This document shows positions 1 through 8,722 of a stretch of DNA of 64,000 nucleotides, in pieces; position 1 is the stretch's first letter; each line of letters begins with the position of its first letter. The stretch spans positions 248,001-312,000 of the forward strand of contig NZ_SDWS01000001.1 of assembly GCF_004137245.1 (NCBI RefSeq). Direction: 5' to 3'. Below the pieces are notes generated by a model that saw only the letters and a list, made by a program, of their open reading frames with translations, was not told the DNA's origin and searched no databases. The translations under genes were made by a program, and so were the position numbers. The stretch is from Nocardioides glacieisoli. Its GTDB lineage: Bacteria; Actinomycetota; Actinomycetes; Propionibacteriales; Nocardioidaceae.

Positions 1-519
1 GAACCCGAACGACGGCGCGAACGTGCCGGCAGGAGCGGCGTACAACGTCGTGCCGATCCCGGCGCGGTCGCGCACGAAGGCGGCACGTCCCGCCGCCACC
101 TCGGAGGCGGCCTCGGCCAGGACGGCAGCGAGCTCGTCGGGCAGGAGACCCGGCAGGTCTGCGCACAGTGCGACGGGGACGGCGCCCGGCCACCGGCGTA
201 CGACCTCGGCGGCGGCCTGCACGAGCGTCTCGTTGAGGTCCTCGCTGACCCCGTCGGGCATCACCTCGACGTCCTCGCCCCGAAGTGCGCCGGCAAGCCG
301 GAAGTCGTCGGTGACCACCAGGACGGCCTCGACGCCGGCGGCCGCCCGGGCTGCCGCGACGGTGTCGAGCGCGAACGCCTCGGCGAGCTCGCGGCGCTGC
401 TCGTCGGTGAGGCGGACGAGCCGCGACTTGCCGAGCGCAGGCGGTTTCACGGGTACGACGACCACGCAGGTCAGTCGGGTCGTGACGGGGGTCTCGGGTC
501 GGTCGGGAGGTGCTGGCAT
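1..519 (-). CDS. cofC: 2-phospho-L-lactate guanylyltransferase (CofC/FbiD), 3' end outside window
   Basis: Reading the minus strand from ATG 519 to the window edge gives about 172 residues with no stop, so the C-terminus is cut off. The N-terminal part shows VVVVPVKPPALGKSRL, the nucleotide-binding start of CofC-like nucleotidyltransferases, followed by VVTDD and ALCADLPGLLPDEL, the acidic metal-binding region. CofC/FbiD activates a phospholactate or phosphoenolpyruvate unit with GTP during coenzyme F420 synthesis. A GTG at 522-520 directly before the ATG is an alternative start; GGAGG lies 7 nt before that GTG and 10 nt before the ATG. The gene is divergent from plsC-gpsA, as in mycobacteria. 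The family assignment rests on the N-terminal motifs. Confidence 0.82.
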   Translation of the reverse strand, partial: MPAPPDRPETPVTTRLTCVVVVPVKPPALGKSRLVRLTDEQRRELAEAFALDTVAAARAAAGVEAVLVVTDDFRLAGALRGEDVEVMPDGVSEDLNETLVQAAAEVVRRWPGAVPVALCADLPGLLPDELAAVLAEAASEVAAGRAAFVRDRAGIGTTLYAAPAGTFAPSFGF

Positions 520-582
520 CACCGCCGATCCTCCCACCCCGAACCAGCGCGCCGCTGGCAGTCCATGACCCACCCGACCGAG

Positions 583-588
583 TAGCCT
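583..588 (+). promoter_or_regulatory. Predicted -10 box of plsC-gpsA
   Basis: TAGCCT fits the TANNNT pattern seen before many genes here. It predicts a transcript starting near 595 with a leader of about 30 nt that contains the GGGAGAGG ribosome binding site at 611-618. No clear -35 box was seen. Confidence 0.4.
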
Positions 589-624
589 GCACACGCAACC
601 GGCAGGGCGAGGGAGAGGTGACGG

Positions 625-1416
625 GTGCGCGTCAGGAAGCTCGAGCAGGACCGCGGCTGGGCGATCACCGTCGCCGCGTCGATCCTCAAGCCGACCCTGC
701 TCGCCGCGACCTCGCGCACCTGGATCGACGGCGAGAAGATCCCCGCCACCGGCGGCTGCATCGTTGCGATCAACCACATCTCACACGTCGATCCACTGCT
801 GTCCGCACACTTCGTGTACGACCACGGTCGGGTGCCTCGCTACCTCGCGAAGTCCGGCCTCTTCGCCAACAAGGCCCTCGGCGGCCTGCTCACGTCGGCC
901 GGCCAGATCCCTGTCGAGCGGCTCAGCCGCAACGCCGTCGGTGCCTACGACGCGGCCGTCCGCGCGATCGGTGAAGGGGAGTGCATCGTGATCTATCCCG
1001 AGGGCACGCTGACCCGCGACCCCGATCTCTGGCCGATGAAGGGCAAGACCGGCGCCGCCCGGATCGCCCTCGCCACCGGCTGTCCGGTGATCCCGGTCGG
1101 GCAGTGGGGGGCGCAGGAGGTCCTGCCGCCCTACACGAAGAGGCCGCACCTCCTGCCCCGCAAGAACATCGTCATGAAGGCCGGCGACCCGGTGCGACTC
1201 GACGACCTGGCCGCGCTGCCGACGAGCCCGGAGTCGACCGCCGAGGCGACGGACCGCATCATGGCCGCCATCACCGCGATCGTCGCCGACCTGCGAGGCT
1301 CGACCGCGCCCGCCGTGAGGTACGACCCGCGCGCCACCGGCGTACGAGAGATCGGGAATCCCGTCGAGGACCCCCGCAGGAGCTCCAGGATCACGAGGAA
1401 GAGGCCAGGTCGATGA
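625..1416 (+). CDS. plsC: 1-acyl-sn-glycerol-3-phosphate acyltransferase
   Basis: This 263-residue protein belongs to the PlsC acyltransferase family, which acylates lysophosphatidic acid to phosphatidic acid at the inner face of the membrane. The catalytic HX4D motif is H51-ISHV-D56, and the acceptor-binding motif is YPEGTLTRD with E127-G128-T129. The GTG start is chosen because GGGAGAGG lies 6 nt upstream. The stop codon overlaps the gpsA start as ATGA, so the two genes are translationally coupled. The pairing is functional, since GpsA makes the glycerol-3-phosphate backbone used in the same lipid pathway. Substrate chain length cannot be read from the sequence. Confidence 0.88.
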   Translation: MRVRKLEQDRGWAITVAASILKPTLLAATSRTWIDGEKIPATGGCIVAINHISHVDPLLSAHFVYDHGRVPRYLAKSGLFANKALGGLLTSAGQIPVERLSRNAVGAYDAAVRAIGEGECIVIYPEGTLTRDPDLWPMKGKTGAARIALATGCPVIPVGQWGAQEVLPPYTKRPHLLPRKNIVMKAGDPVRLDDLAALPTSPESTAEATDRIMAAITAIVADLRGSTAPAVRYDPRATGVREIGNPVEDPRRSSRITRKRPGR

Positions 1417-2426
1417 GCGAGACGAAGAAGAAGGTCGCCGTGTTCAGCGCGGGGTCGTGGGGCACCGCCTTCTCCCTGGTGCTGGCCGACGCCGGCAACG
1501 ACGTGACCCTGTGGGCGCGACGCGACGACGTGGTCGAGGCGATCAACGAGCGCCGGGAGAACACCGACTACCTGCCCGGCATCGAGCTGCCGCCGTCGAT
1601 CAGCGCCTCCACCGACCCCGAGCAGGTCGCGGCCGACGCCGACGTCGTCGTGCTCACGGTGCCGTCGCAGAGCCTGCGCGAGAACCTCACCGCGTGGGCG
1701 CCGATCATCCCCGAGAAGGCCACGATGGTCTCGCTGATGAAGGGCGTCGAGCTCGGCACCCTGATGCGGATGAGCGAGGTGATCCAGGAGGTCACCGACG
1801 CCTCGGCGCAACGCATCGCCGTGATCAGCGGACCCAACCTCGCCCGCGAGATCGCCCGCCGCGAGCCGGCCGCGTCGGTCGTCGCGTGCCTCGACGAGGA
1901 CCGCGCCAAGGAGCTCCAGGCCATCACGCACGGCCCGTCGTTCCGGCCCTACACCTCGGTCGACGTGCTCGGCTGCGAGATCGGCGGGGCCTACAAGAAC
2001 GTCGTCGGCCTCGCGGTCGGCATGGCGGTCGGCCTCGGCTTCGGCGACAACACGACCGCGTCCGTGATCACCCGCGGGCTCGCCGAGACCGCGCGCCTCG
2101 CGACCGCGCAGGGCGCCAACCCCCTGACCCTGATGGGCCTCGCCGGTCTCGGCGACCTCGTCGCCACCTGCTCCTCGCCGCTGTCGCGCAACCGCACCTT
2201 CGGCGAGCGGCTCGGACAGGGCATGACGACCGAGGAGATCTACGCCTCGACCCGTCAGGTCGCCGAGGGCGCGAAGTCCTGCAAGTCCCTGCTCGCCCTC
2301 GCCGAGCGCACCGGCATCGACGCCCCCATCGCCGCGGCCGTCGATGCCGTCGTCGACGGCAGGATGACCGCGCTCGACATGATGAACTCCTTCATCGCCC
2401 GCGACACCAAGGCCGAGACGGACTGA
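1413..2426 (+). CDS. gpsA: NAD(P)H-dependent glycerol-3-phosphate dehydrogenase
   Basis: This 337-residue protein has the usual length of GpsA, which reduces dihydroxyacetone phosphate to sn-glycerol-3-phosphate for phospholipid synthesis. Visible features are the N-terminal Rossmann start [43 protein letters not shown] with the catalytic lysine region, and [16 protein letters not shown]. One feature is odd: the nucleotide-binding glycine motif normally reads GAGSWG, but here the first glycine is Ser12 (S12-A-G14-S-W-G17). The ATG at 1413 overlaps the plsC stop. Longer in-frame extensions lie inside plsC and are not conserved. Confidence 0.93.
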   Translation: MSETKKKVAVFSAGSWGTAFSLVLADAGNDVTLWARRDDVVEAINERRENTDYLPGIELPPSISASTDPEQVAADADVVVLTVPSQSLRENLTAWAPIIPEKATMVSLMKGVELGTLMRMSEVIQEVTDASAQRIAVISGPNLAREIARREPAASVVACLDEDRAKELQAITHGPSFRPYTSVDVLGCEIGGAYKNVVGLAVGMAVGLGFGDNTTASVITRGLAETARLATAQGANPLTLMGLAGLGDLVATCSSPLSRNRTFGERLGQGMTTEEIYASTRQVAEGAKSCKSLLALAERTGIDAPIAAAVDAVVDGRMTALDMMNSFIARDTKAETD

Positions 2427-2445
2427 GGCCACCGTCCCGTGGGGC

Positions 2446-3528
2446 TCAGCCGACGCAGCCGTCCAGCGCTGCGCGCAGGTCCTCCCAGAGGTCGTCGACG
2501 TCCTCGATCCCGACCGACAACCGCACCAGGCCCTCGGGGATCGTCGCGGCCTCGGCCTTCCAGCGGCGGCGCCGCTCGAGGGTCGACTCGACGCCGCCGA
2601 GCGAGGTGGCGTGCACCCACAGGCGCGTCTTGCGGCTCAGCAGGTCGGCGGCCATCTCGCCCTGGGCGAGCACGATGCTGACGATGGCACCGAACCCGGG
2701 GTAGCGCACCTCGGAGAGCGCGGCGTGCTCGCCGAGACGGCGTACGAGCTCCTGGGCGTTGGCCTGCGCGCGCTCGACCCGCAGGTGCAGCGTGCGGAGA
2801 CCGCGCAGCGTCAGCCACGCCTCGAACGGGCCGGGGATCGCGCCGACGAGGTCGCGTCGCCCCTTGAGCACGGCCCAGAGCTCGTCGTCGCGAGTGACGA
2901 TCGCGCCCATCTGCACGTCGGAGTGGCCGGCGAGGTACTTCGTCGCGGAGTGCACGACGAGGTCGACGCCGTCCTCGAGCGGGCGCTGGAGCAGGGGAGT
3001 GGCGAAGGTGTTGTCGACGACGACGTAGGCACCGGCCTCGTGCGCGGCGGCGGTGATCGTGGGGATGTCGGCGATCTCGAGGGCCGGATTGGTCGGTGAC
3101 TCGATCCACACCAGCGAGGCGTCGGCGCAGGCCGCGACGACGGCGTCGGTGTCGGTGATGTCGACGAGGTGGGCCTTCAGCCGGCCGCGCGCCTCGAGGT
3201 CGGCGAGCTGCATGATCGTGCCGGTGTAGCCGTGCCTCGGCACGACGACCGTGCCGTCGGTGCCGACGAGGTCGAGCACCGTCGCCACCGCGGCCAGGCC
3301 GGAGGCGAAGGTCAGGCAGCGCCCGCCCTCCAGCGCTCCGAGGGCGTCCTCGAGCGCGGTCCAGGTCGGGTTGCCGTAGCGGCCGTACTCCACCTCGCCG
3401 CCGGCGACATAGGTCGCCGCCATCGTGATCGGGGTGTTCAGCGGCGCGTCCGGGATGCGGTCGGGGCGGCCCGCGGTGACCGCCAGCGTGCCGAGCCTGA
3501 GGGACGAGCCGGGAGAGTCTGCAGCCAT
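2446..3528 (-). CDS. metB: Cystathionine gamma-synthase/lyase family PLP enzyme
   Basis: This 360-residue protein belongs to the Cys/Met metabolism PLP-dependent family. It shows the substrate and phosphate motif YGRYGNPTW (about 48-56), the cofactor aspartate in VVVDNTFATP (D172), and the Schiff-base lysine K197 in SATKYLAGHSD. The family includes cystathionine gamma-synthase, gamma-lyase and O-acylhomoserine sulfhydrylase. The sequence alone does not separate these, so metB is the best guess only. The gene is divergent from ddl and convergent with gpsA. Its ATG lies exactly 7 nt after TACGCT (3541-3536), which suggests leaderless transcription. Confidence 0.75.
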   Translation of the reverse strand: MAADSPGSSLRLGTLAVTAGRPDRIPDAPLNTPITMAATYVAGGEVEYGRYGNPTWTALEDALGALEGGRCLTFASGLAAVATVLDLVGTDGTVVVPRHGYTGTIMQLADLEARGRLKAHLVDITDTDAVVAACADASLVWIESPTNPALEIADIPTITAAAHEAGAYVVVDNTFATPLLQRPLEDGVDLVVHSATKYLAGHSDVQMGAIVTRDDELWAVLKGRRDLVGAIPGPFEAWLTLRGLRTLHLRVERAQANAQELVRRLGEHAALSEVRYPGFGAIVSIVLAQGEMAADLLSRKTRLWVHATSLGGVESTLERRRRWKAEAATIPEGLVRLSVGIEDVDDLWEDLRAALDGCVG

Positions 3529-3560
3529 GCCCGCCAGCGTAGGTGGATAGGGTCGAGCTG
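3529..3560. promoter_or_regulatory. Overlapping divergent leaderless promoters of metB and ddl
   Basis: Only 32 bp separate the two start codons. On the plus strand TAGGGT (3548-3553) ends 7 nt before the ddl ATG. On the minus strand TACGCT (3541-3536) ends 7 nt before the metB ATG. Each -35 region must therefore lie inside the other gene, so the two promoters probably interfere with each other. Confidence 0.55.
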
Positions 3561-4691
3561 ATGAACCAGACCACCCCGCACGAGACCCGCAAGCCCCGCG
3601 TTGCCGTCGTCTTCGGCGGCCGTTCCTCCGAGCACGGCATCTCCTGCGTCACCGCGGGCAGCGTGCTCGCGGCAATCGACCGGGACGCGTACGACGTCGT
3701 GCCGGTGGGGATCGCGACCGACGGCCGGTGGGTGCTGGAGGCCGACGAGCCGACGCGGCTTGCCATCCGCGGCAACGACCTGCCCGAGGTCGACGCGGCC
3801 GGTTCGACGGTCGCGCTGATGGGGGCGGCGGCGGGGACCGAGCTCGTGGTGACCGACGCGACGAGCGTGCCGTCCGTCATCGGTGAGGTCGACGTGGTCT
3901 TCCCGCTGCTTCACGGTCCGTGGGGCGAGGACGGCACCCTGCAGGGGATGCTCGAGATGGCGGGCGTGCGCTACGTCGGCTCGGGCGTCCTGGCCTCCGC
4001 GATCGGGATGGACAAGGCCTACATGAAGGTCGTGCTGCAGGCGGCGGGACTGCCGGTGACGCCCGGCATCACGGTCACGCGCACGGAGTGGGAGCAGGAC
4101 CCGGTCGGCGTACGCACCCGCATCGAGGACCTCGGCTTCCCGTCCTTCTCCAAGCCGGCGCGTGCCGGGTCGAGCATGGGCATCAGCAAGGTGCACGACG
4201 CGGGTGAGGTCGAGGACGCGCTCGAGGAGGCCTTCCGCCACGACCCGAAGGTGCTCGTCGAGCAGTCGATGGAAGGCGCGCGCGAGGTCGAGTGCGGCGT
4301 GCTCGGCACGGTCGAGGGTCCGCCCGAGACGTCGCGGCCCGGCGAGGTGCGCACCGGCGGCGACCACGAGTTCTACGACTTCGAGGCCAAGTACCTCGCC
4401 GACCAGCACACCGAGATCGACATCCCCGCCGACATCGACGCGGAGACCGAGCAGTCGCTGCGGGCGATGGCGGTGCGGGCGTTCGAGGCGCTGTCGTGCG
4501 AGGGCCTGGCCCGCGTCGACTTCTTCGTGATGCCCGACGGCTCTCTCGTGATCAACGAGCTCAACACGATGCCGGGCTTCACGCCGACGTCGATGTACCC
4601 CCAGCTCTGGGCCGCCTCCGGCCTCACCTATCCCGAGCTGGTCGACCGGCTCGTCCAGCTCGCGCTGCGCCGCGACACCGGCCTGCGCTGA
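3561..4691 (+). CDS. ddl: D-alanine--D-alanine ligase
   Basis: This 376-residue ATP-grasp enzyme joins two D-alanines for the peptidoglycan stem peptide in the cytoplasm. Diagnostic stretches are VAVVFGGRSSEHGIS at the N-terminus, FPLLHGPWGEDGTLQG, FSKPARAGSSMGISK in the ATP-grasp fold, and INELNTMPGFTPTSMYP, which carries the metal-binding and substrate residues at the C-terminus. The ATG at 3561 is preferred over an in-frame GTG at 3543. TAGGGT ends 7 nt before the ATG, so a transcript made from it would begin after the GTG. The gene lies between metB and the DUF3515/Lrp/thiL cluster, its usual actinobacterial setting. Confidence 0.93.
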   Translation: MNQTTPHETRKPRVAVVFGGRSSEHGISCVTAGSVLAAIDRDAYDVVPVGIATDGRWVLEADEPTRLAIRGNDLPEVDAAGSTVALMGAAAGTELVVTDATSVPSVIGEVDVVFPLLHGPWGEDGTLQGMLEMAGVRYVGSGVLASAIGMDKAYMKVVLQAAGLPVTPGITVTRTEWEQDPVGVRTRIEDLGFPSFSKPARAGSSMGISKVHDAGEVEDALEEAFRHDPKVLVEQSMEGAREVECGVLGTVEGPPETSRPGEVRTGGDHEFYDFEAKYLADQHTEIDIPADIDAETEQSLRAMAVRAFEALSCEGLARVDFFVMPDGSLVINELNTMPGFTPTSMYPQLWAASGLTYPELVDRLVQLALRRDTGLR

Positions 4692-4693
4692 CG

Positions 4694-5209
4694 TCAGAGG
4701 CAGTCGAGGCCCGTGGCCAGGTGCTCCTCGAGCACCGGCGCCAGCTCCGCCAGGGCCCGGTCGACTCCGTCGGTGCGATAGCGGGAGGGCACCAGCAGCT
4801 CGACGTAGGGCGTCCGGGAGAGCGCGATCGGCGTGACGTCGACGCGCAGGTCGCTGAGCTGGTCGTCGGTGACGTACCACCCGACGCCCTTGACGTCACT
4901 GCACTCGGCCGTCGGCTCGTAGTCGGCGGGCGCGGGCACACCGCACGTGAGGACGTACGCCGGATCGCCCCACGCCGCGCCCGGCCCACCGTCGGCGTCG
5001 ACCGAGCGCCGCAGCTCGCCGCCGAGGGTGTCGGGGAGGTCGTCGACCAGCGCCTCGCAGGTCGCACGGTCGGCGTCGGAGAGGTCGTGGTCGTCGACCC
5101 GGACCTCGCCGGGGGAGCAGCCGGCGAGCACCCCCGCGAGGAGGACGAGTGCCGCGGACGCGACGACGCCCCGACCCCACAGGGGGCCGAGGCGTCGGCG
5201 TCGGTGCAC
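4694..5209 (-). CDS. DUF3515 family lipoprotein
   Basis: This 171-residue protein starts with an Arg-rich n-region, a hydrophobic stretch and the lipobox LAGC (Cys31), so it is probably exported and lipid-anchored. The remainder matches the DUF3515 family by its pattern: CEALVDDLPDTLGG, WGDPAYVLTCGVP and a C-terminal Cys. Four cysteines after the lipobox could form disulfides outside the cell. The function is unknown. It lies 17 bp downstream of the Lrp-type gene on the same strand and convergent with ddl. The same neighbourhood (ddl, DUF3515, Lrp-like, thiL) is conserved in actinobacteria. Confidence 0.75.
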   Translation of the reverse strand: MHRRRRLGPLWGRGVVASAALVLLAGVLAGCSPGEVRVDDHDLSDADRATCEALVDDLPDTLGGELRRSVDADGGPGAAWGDPAYVLTCGVPAPADYEPTAECSDVKGVGWYVTDDQLSDLRVDVTPIALSRTPYVELLVPSRYRTDGVDRALAELAPVLEEHLATGLDCL

Positions 5210-5226
5210 GTGTGTCGTCAGGTGGC

Positions 5227-5463
5227 TCAGATGTGGACGACGGGGCAGGTCAGCGTGCGGGTGATGCCGTCGAGGTTCTGGACCTTCGACACCACGAGCT
5301 TGCCCAGCTCGTCGACGTTCTTCGCCTCCGCGCGGACGATCACGTCATAGGGACCGGTGACGTCCTCAGCAAGGGTGACGCCGCTGACCTGCGCGATGGC
5401 CTTGGCCACGTCTGCGGCCTTGCCGACGTCGGTCTGGATCAGGATGTAGGCCTGGACGACCAT
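5227..5463 (-). CDS. Stand-alone Lrp/AsnC ligand-binding (RAM) domain protein
   Basis: This small 78-residue protein consists only of the RAM/AsnC_trans_reg fold. It starts MVVQAYILIQTDVG, continues VAKAIAQVSGV, and has the GPYDVIVRAEA core. No helix-turn-helix precedes it, so it cannot bind DNA as a normal Lrp regulator does. Stand-alone RAM proteins assemble into ligand-binding oligomers and may modulate full-length Lrp proteins. The ATG at 5463 is chosen because AGGAG lies 6 nt upstream; an in-frame ATG at 5487 would add eight residues. TAGGTT (5509-5504) is the likely -10 box. It is followed by the DUF3515 gene and is divergent from thiL. Confidence 0.78.
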   Translation of the reverse strand: MVVQAYILIQTDVGKAADVAKAIAQVSGVTLAEDVTGPYDVIVRAEAKNVDELGKLVVSKVQNLDGITRTLTCPVVHI

Positions 5464-5580
5464 CGTGGACTCCTCGGTCTCGTTCATCGGGTGTGACCGG
5501 CCCAACCTACCGCGCCACGCGGGCGGGCCGACAGGGGCGGGGTGACTGTCCTCACGGGCCGGGTCTGGTGGGATGGGCCC

Positions 5581-6567
5581 ATGGCTGACGACCCCCGATC
5601 GACCTCCGGCGTGACCCTGGACGGAACCCTGGGCGAGGCGGGCGAGTTCGGCCTGATCGCGGAGCTCGTGAAGATCTTCGAGGGCTCGGTGGACGGTGAC
5701 GAGCACGTCCTGGTGGGGCCGGGCGACGACGCCGCCGTGCTGCGCATCAAGCACGGCCACGTCGTGGTCTCGACCGACCTGATGGTCGAGGGTCGCCACT
5801 TCCGGCGCGACTGGGCGAGTGCCTCCGACGTGGGGCACCGCGCGGCCGCGCAGAACCTCTCCGACATCAACGCCATGGGTGGCACGGCCCGCCACCTGAC
5901 GATCGGCCTCGCCGCCCCCGCCGACCTGCCGGTGGAGTGGGCGCTCGACTTCGCCCGCGGCTTCGCGGAGGAGTGCAAGAGCGTGGGCGCGACCGTGGTC
6001 GGTGGTGACATCACGCGCGCCGACGAGATCGTGATCGCGGTGACCGTGATCGGCCAGTGCACCCAGTCGCCGGTCCTGCGCTCGGGCGCCGAGGCCGGAG
6101 ACGTCCTCGCACTCGTGGGCCGCCAGGGCTGGGCGGCCGGGGGACTGGCCGTGCTCGGCCGCGGCTTCCGCTCGCCGCGGGCGCTCGTCGAGGCCTACCG
6201 CCGCCCGGAGCCGCCCTACGCCGCCGGCCGGCAGGCGGCCGAGGCCGGTGCGACCTCGCTCATCGACGTCTCCGACGGCCTCCTCGCCGAGGCCCGCCAC
6301 CTCGCGGAGGCGAGCGGTGTCGCGATCGACGTACGCCGTGGCGCCTTCGAGATCCCCGAGCCGCTCACGGCGGTCGGTGCGGCGCTCGGTGCGGACCCGA
6401 TGCAGTTCATCCTCGGTGGCGGGGACGACCACGCCCTCCTGGCCACCTTCCCCGACGTCGCGTCGGTGCCGACCGGGTGGCAGGTCGTCGGCGAGGTGCT
6501 CGAGGGCTCGGGGGTCACGGTCGACGGGCTGGCGTACGACGGCCCGACGGGCTGGACGCACTTCTGA
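5581..6567 (+). CDS. thiL: Thiamine-monophosphate kinase
   Basis: This 328-residue protein is an AIR-synthase/PurM-like kinase that phosphorylates thiamine monophosphate to the active cofactor thiamine pyrophosphate. It shows LVGPGDDAAVL near the N-terminus, the metal-binding STDLMVEGRHFRRDW, the central VVGGDITRADEIVIAVTVIG, and SLIDVSDGLLAEARHLAEAS. The ATG at 5581 is chosen over an upstream in-frame ATG at 5542 because the family start fits there and a -10-like TGGGAT lies 6 nt before it. A strong bidirectional terminator follows. Confidence 0.92.
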   Translation: MADDPRSTSGVTLDGTLGEAGEFGLIAELVKIFEGSVDGDEHVLVGPGDDAAVLRIKHGHVVVSTDLMVEGRHFRRDWASASDVGHRAAAQNLSDINAMGGTARHLTIGLAAPADLPVEWALDFARGFAEECKSVGATVVGGDITRADEIVIAVTVIGQCTQSPVLRSGAEAGDVLALVGRQGWAAGGLAVLGRGFRSPRALVEAYRRPEPPYAAGRQAAEAGATSLIDVSDGLLAEARHLAEASGVAIDVRRGAFEIPEPLTAVGAALGADPMQFILGGGDDHALLATFPDVASVPTGWQVVGEVLEGSGVTVDGLAYDGPTGWTHF

Positions 6568-6587
6568 GCCGTCGGCTCACGAGACGA

Positions 6588-6621
6588 CGAAGCCCCCGCC
6601 ACATCAGTGGCGGGGGCTTCG
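6588..6621. terminator. Bidirectional rho-independent terminator between thiL and rpmB
   Basis: A perfect 15-bp stem (6588-6602 with 6607-6621) closes a 4-nt ATCA loop. It sits between the convergent thiL and rpmB genes. The stem carries GAAG on the left and CTTC on the right, so it can act in both directions. Confidence 0.88.
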
Positions 6622-6639
6622 ACGAATGTCTGGGTCAGG

Positions 6640-6825
6640 TCAGCGGGTGACCTTGCCGGCCTTGAGGCAGCCGGTGCAGACGTTGAGGCGCTTGGGCGTG
6701 CCGTTGACGGTCGCCCGGACGCGCTGGATGTTGGGGTTGAAGCGACGCTTCGTGATCTTGCGCGACCAGGGACGGTTGTTTCCGAAGCCCGGCTTCTTGG
6801 CGCAGATGTCGCAGACGGCAGCCAC
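6640..6825 (-). CDS. rpmB: 50S ribosomal protein L28
   Basis: This 61-residue protein begins MAAVCDICAKKPGFGN and ends CTGCLKAGKVTR, and its length is typical for L28. Two CXXC pairs (CDIC and CTGC) show that it is the zinc-binding form. The GTG at 6825 is the only start that gives the family N-terminus; the frame continues open upstream but encodes nothing recognisable. A TACTCT box on the minus strand near 6909-6904 could be the promoter. The gene is divergent from the DhaL gene. Confidence 0.93.
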   Translation of the reverse strand: MAAVCDICAKKPGFGNNRPWSRKITKRRFNPNIQRVRATVNGTPKRLNVCTGCLKAGKVTR

Positions 6826-7032
6826 CGTGCACTCCGATCCGTTCGAGGTTGATGTGAAGGGCCGGTCGCAGCCGAGAGGGCGTGCAACAGGCAACCGCAG
6901 AAGAGTAGCCGAGGACCGGCGCGGGGATGAAATCGCAGCACGGTCGGACGTACGCACTAACCTGTGGCGCGCACCACAGCCCACCACGACCACCCCACCA
7001 CTGCCCGACTCGACGGAGAGCACACCGACTCG

Positions 7033-8700
7033 ATGGAGCCAGTCACCCACGGGATCACCCTGGACGCGGTCGCCCGGTTCGTCGACATCGCGACCGACGC
7101 CCTGTCGGAGGCGCGCGAGGAGATCGACGCCCTCAACGTCTACCCCGTGCCCGACGGTGACACCGGCACCAACATGTTCCTCACCGTCTCCGCCGCCCGC
7201 GACGAGCTGCGCGCGGCCCGCGCCGCCGACCCCGACCTCGGGCTGGAAGAGGGGATGGCGCTCCTGGCCCGTGCCGCCCTGATGGGCGCCCGTGGCAACT
7301 CCGGCGTGATCCTCAGCCAGATGCTCCGGGCCTACGTCACCCACCTCGCCGGTGCCGACGGCGAGCAGCCCCGTGCACGGACCATCGCCGCCGCGATGTC
7401 GTCGGCCACCGACGCCAGCTACGCCGCGGTCGGTACGCCGGTGGAGGGCACGATCCTCACCGTCGCCCGGGCCGCCTCCGACGCGGCGCTGGCGAGTGCT
7501 GAGGGCGGCCACGCACGAGCCCGCGACGTGTTCACCGCCGCAGCGGCGGCCGCGCGCGCCGCGCTGTCGAAGACCCCTGAGCAGCTCGACGTGCTCGCCC
7601 AGGCCGGAGTCGTCGACGCCGGCGGTCGCGGGCTGACGGTCGTCCTCGACGCGGTGGAGACCACGGCGACCGGCCGTCGGCCGATGCCCTACACCGCTCC
7701 GATCGGCACCCACCACATCCGCGTCTCCACCCCGTCCTCGGCAGCGGTCCCCGGCGACGACCTCACCGAGGACGGTCCGGGCTACGAGGTGATGTACCTC
7801 CTCGACGTCGCCCCCGAGCTGGAGGACGCCGCGATCGGCGTGCTGCGCGAGGAGCTCGCCGCGCTGGGCGACAGCCTCGTGGTCGTCGGCGGCGACGGCC
7901 TCTGGAACGTGCACGTGCACGTGGACGACGTCGGCGCGGCGATCGAGGCAGGCATCACCGCCGGGCGCCCCTACCGGATCCGGGTCACCCACTTCGCCGA
8001 GCAGGTCGCCGAGCACCGCCAGAAGCTCTCGACCCGCACCGGGCGCAAGGTCGTCGCGGTGGCGGCCGGTCCCGGGCTCACCGAGCTGTTCGAGTCCGCG
8101 GGCGCCGTCGTCGTGCCTGGCGGTCCGGGGCAGCGGCCCTCCACCGGCCAGCTCCTCGAGGCCATCACGGGATGTGGCGCGGCCGAGGTGGTCGTGCTCC
8201 CCAACGACGCCGACACCGTGCGGGCCGCCGAGATCGCCGCCCGCACGGCTGAGGCCGAGCACGCGGTCTCCGTCGAGGTGATCCCGACGCAGGCGCAGGT
8301 GCAGGGGCTCGCGGCCATCTCGGTGCACGAGCCCGGTCGCAGCTTCGACGCCGACGTGCGCGAGATGACCGCCACCGCGCGGCACGCCCGCCACGGCGCC
8401 GTGACGGTGGCCGCGCGGCAGGCGATCACGATGGCCGGGCCCTGCGAGCCCGGGGACGCCCTCGGCGTCATCGCCGGCGACTTCGCCGTCGTCGGCAGCG
8501 ATCTCGACGCGGTCGCCACCGACGTCGTCGAGCGGCTGCTCGCGGGTGGCGGCGAGCTGGTCACCATCGTGTCCGGCGAGGGCGGCGTCGAGCTCGCCGA
8601 GCGGCTCGCTGCCCACGTCGAGGACACGCACCCCACCGTCGACGTCGCCGTCCACGACGGCGGCCAACCGCGCTACCCGCTGCTCGTCAGCGTCGAGTGA
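7033..8700 (+). CDS. DhaL-domain (DAK2) kinase family protein, FakA/YloV-like
   Basis: This protein is about 555 residues long. The N-terminal DhaL domain carries the nucleotide and metal-binding motif NVYPVPDGDTGTNMF and the glycine-rich RGNSGVILSQ. The middle and C-terminal parts resemble FakA, the ATP-binding subunit of fatty acid kinase. FakA phosphorylates fatty acids held by a DegV-type FakB partner; no FakB is encoded nearby. The start is uncertain. A GTG at 6964 is in frame, but it directly follows the -10-like TAACCT, so the transcript would begin after it. ATG 7033 is therefore preferred. The gene is followed by recG, rsmD and coaD in conserved order. Confidence 0.8.
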   Translation: MEPVTHGITLDAVARFVDIATDALSEAREEIDALNVYPVPDGDTGTNMFLTVSAARDELRAARAADPDLGLEEGMALLARAALMGARGNSGVILSQMLRAYVTHLAGADGEQPRARTIAAAMSSATDASYAAVGTPVEGTILTVARAASDAALASAEGGHARARDVFTAAAAAARAALSKTPEQLDVLAQAGVVDAGGRGLTVVLDAVETTATGRRPMPYTAPIGTHHIRVSTPSSAAVPGDDLTEDGPGYEVMYLLDVAPELEDAAIGVLREELAALGDSLVVVGGDGLWNVHVHVDDVGAAIEAGITAGRPYRIRVTHFAEQVAEHRQKLSTRTGRKVVAVAAGPGLTELFESAGAVVVPGGPGQRPSTGQLLEAITGCGAAEVVVLPNDADTVRAAEIAARTAEAEHAVSVEVIPTQAQVQGLAAISVHEPGRSFDADVREMTATARHARHGAVTVAARQAITMAGPCEPGDALGVIAGDFAVVGSDLDAVATDVVERLLAGGGELVTIVSGEGGVELAERLAAHVEDTHPTVDVAVHDGGQPRYPLLVSVE

Positions 8701-8722
8701 GCGGAGCGAGAGGAGACCAACG

